Shown here: one piece after another, positions 5,544 to 6,431 of the stretch
How the letters are laid out: the number at the start of each line of letters is the position of its first letter
Position numbering within the stretch: the first letter of the stretch is position 1
Assembly: GCA_003670425.1 (NCBI GenBank)
Contig: QWRL01000137.1
Coordinates: 1-6,431 of the forward strand
Source of the DNA: Chloroflexota bacterium
Lineage (GTDB): Bacteria > Chloroflexota > Anaerolineae > Anaerolineales > UBA11657
Direction of reading: 5' to 3'
Length of the DNA stretch: 6,431 nucleotides
The notes under the pieces: model-generated
Told to the model about the DNA's origin: nothing
Databases searched by the model: none
The model's input: only the letters and a program-made list of their open reading frames with translations
Made by a program: the position numbers and the translations under genes

Positions 5544-6431
5544 TTGATTGTAATTTCGGGCGCCACAGGTTTTGTTGGCCGGGCATTGGTGACCCGGCTT
5601 GTGCAGTCTGGGGCGCAAGTGCGCTGCCTGCTTCGACCGCAGGTGCGCACGCCGCAACTGCCGCGCAGCCTGGCTGTGCCAGTTGCCGTCGCAGACTTGG
5701 AGAGCGGGCATGGCTTGGCCGCGGCGTGCGCCGGCGCCCAGGGTGTGTTTCACCTTGCGGGCTGCCACGCGCGCGGTACCGCTGATAGCCTGATGTCCGT
5801 CGACTACCGCGGCACCTTGCACATGCTGCACGCTGCGCAGCAGGCCGGCGTCCAGCGCTTTGTGTATCTCTCGCATCTTGGCGCGGACCGCGCATCTGCA
5901 TTTGCGCTGCTCAAGGTGAAAGGCCTCGCGGAGGAATTTGTGCGCCAGAGCGGCGTGCCATACACAATTGTGCAAAGCGCGCCGGTGTTCGGCGTGGGCG
6001 ACACACTGACCAGCATGCTGGCAGCACTCATGCGGCTCGCACCCGGCGTGTTTGTGCGGCCCGGCCCAAGTAATGCGCGCTGGCAGCCGATCTGGGTGGA
6101 GGATGTGGTGCGCGGGCTGATAGCTGCATCCACTGACCGCGGATTTGCGGACCGCACCATTGAGATTGGCGGCCCGGAGGCGCTTACCCTCAATGAAGTC
6201 TTGGCTGCCATCATGGCGGCAACCGGCGTCCGCCGGCAAATAATTTCTGCGCCGCTGGTGTACTCGCGGTGGGCAATTGCGGTGTGGCGCCGGCTTTGGC
6301 CGCAATCACCGCTGTCCGGCCATTGGCTGGACCTGCTGGCCGTGGACCAAGCCTGCGAGATTAACAGCATGCAGCGCTTTTTTGAGATTCGCCCAGCGCG
6401 CTTCATCTCCCATCTGGGCTTCCTGTGCGGC
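5544..6431 (+). CDS. NAD(P)-binding atypical short-chain dehydrogenase, NDUFA9-like; 3' end outside window
   Basis: The frame is open without a stop for 296 codons to the window edge. An in-frame TAA at 5502-5504 limits how far upstream it can start. TTG at 5544 gives IVISGATGFVGRALVTRLVQ right at the N-terminus, so I take it as the start; CTG codons at 5523 and 5526 are less likely, and there is no clear Shine-Dalgarno. The Rossmann nucleotide-binding motif is GATGFVG (6-12), followed by FHLAG (69-73) and RFVYLSHLGAD (105-115). The usual SDR catalytic Tyr-x-x-x-Lys reads Phe120-ALL-Lys124, so the Tyr is missing while the Lys is kept. Later motifs GVPYTIVQSAPVFGVGD (137-153), WQPIWVEDVVRGL (180-192) and IEIGGPEALTLNEVL (206-220) resemble NDUFA9-like proteins. 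Those proteins bind NAD(P)H and are often not active reductases. Substrate and role cannot be read. The C-terminus is cut off. It is divergent from fabF. Confidence 0.85.
   Translation, partial: MIVISGATGFVGRALVTRLVQSGAQVRCLLRPQVRTPQLPRSLAVPVAVADLESGHGLAAACAGAQGVFHLAGCHARGTADSLMSVDYRGTLHMLHAAQQAGVQRFVYLSHLGADRASAFALLKVKGLAEEFVRQSGVPYTIVQSAPVFGVGDTLTSMLAALMRLAPGVFVRPGPSNARWQPIWVEDVVRGLIAASTDRGFADRTIEIGGPEALTLNEVLAAIMAATGVRRQIISAPLVYSRWAIAVWRRLWPQSPLSGHWLDLLAVDQACEINSMQRFFEIRPARFISHLGFLCG

Noticed and set aside
5496..6406. Long minus-strand open frames opposite the dehydrogenase gene (269 and 200 codons)
   Set aside because: Their translations are rich in Arg, His, Cys and Ala without any domain. 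The plus-strand frame has a full Rossmann motif series and no stop, so these are shadows.
1..6431. Defence system, mobile element, CRISPR array or biosynthetic cluster
   Set aside because: All long frames are accounted for by housekeeping genes. No regularly spaced repeats, transposase motifs, terminal inverted repeats or target duplications were seen, and two KAS genes alone do not indicate a polyketide cluster.

Overview
This is a bacterial chromosomal window of ordinary housekeeping character, with moderately high GC in the genes. It holds the 3' part of a GMP synthase gene (guaA), a complete primary sigma factor gene (rpoD/sigA), a two-gene fatty-acid synthesis cluster on the minus strand (fabF then fabH), and the 5' part of an NAD(P)-binding atypical short-chain dehydrogenase of the NDUFA9-like kind. 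No mobile element, CRISPR array, tRNA, rRNA or phage gene is visible. The sigma factor has a Lys-rich tail, a region 1.1 and an acidic linker, and it lacks the long insertion between regions 1.2 and 2 seen in proteobacterial sigma70. Together with the overall protein style this suggests a non-proteobacterial lineage; Chloroflexota is my best guess. That guess is inference, because no single marker in the window proves it.

Layout: guaA ends at 864 on the plus strand. A 518-bp gap (865-1382) follows, much richer in A+T in its second half. It carries a good sigma70-type promoter (TTGACT, 18 bp, TATACA) and a near-perfect 24-nt inverted repeat in what would be the rpoD leader. rpoD runs 1383-2858 and ends in a textbook intrinsic terminator at 2885-2916. 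The fabF-fabH pair converges on rpoD from the right: fabF is first (5417 down to 4158) and fabH second (4151 down to 2997). They are six bases apart and in the same reading frame, so they are almost certainly one transcript. The 126 bp between the fabF ATG and the start of the next gene is a divergent promoter region. A consensus TATAAT on the plus strand overlaps an extended -10 element on the minus strand. From there the dehydrogenase gene runs rightward from a probable TTG start at 5544 and leaves the window still open at 6431.

How the genes relate: FabH makes the first carbon-carbon bond of fatty-acid synthesis and FabF carries out elongation condensations, so the pair covers initiation and elongation. 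The sigma factor is the likely reader of the promoters seen here. Its -10 and -35 recognition segments keep the residues known from E. coli sigma70, and the promoter motifs in the window fit that specificity. GuaA and the dehydrogenase are not obviously linked to either.

I did not find a convincing undescribed system. The points most worth a second look are the long structured rpoD leader, the shared divergent -10 region, the Tyr-to-Phe change in the dehydrogenase active-site motif, and the basic C-terminal extension of FabH.
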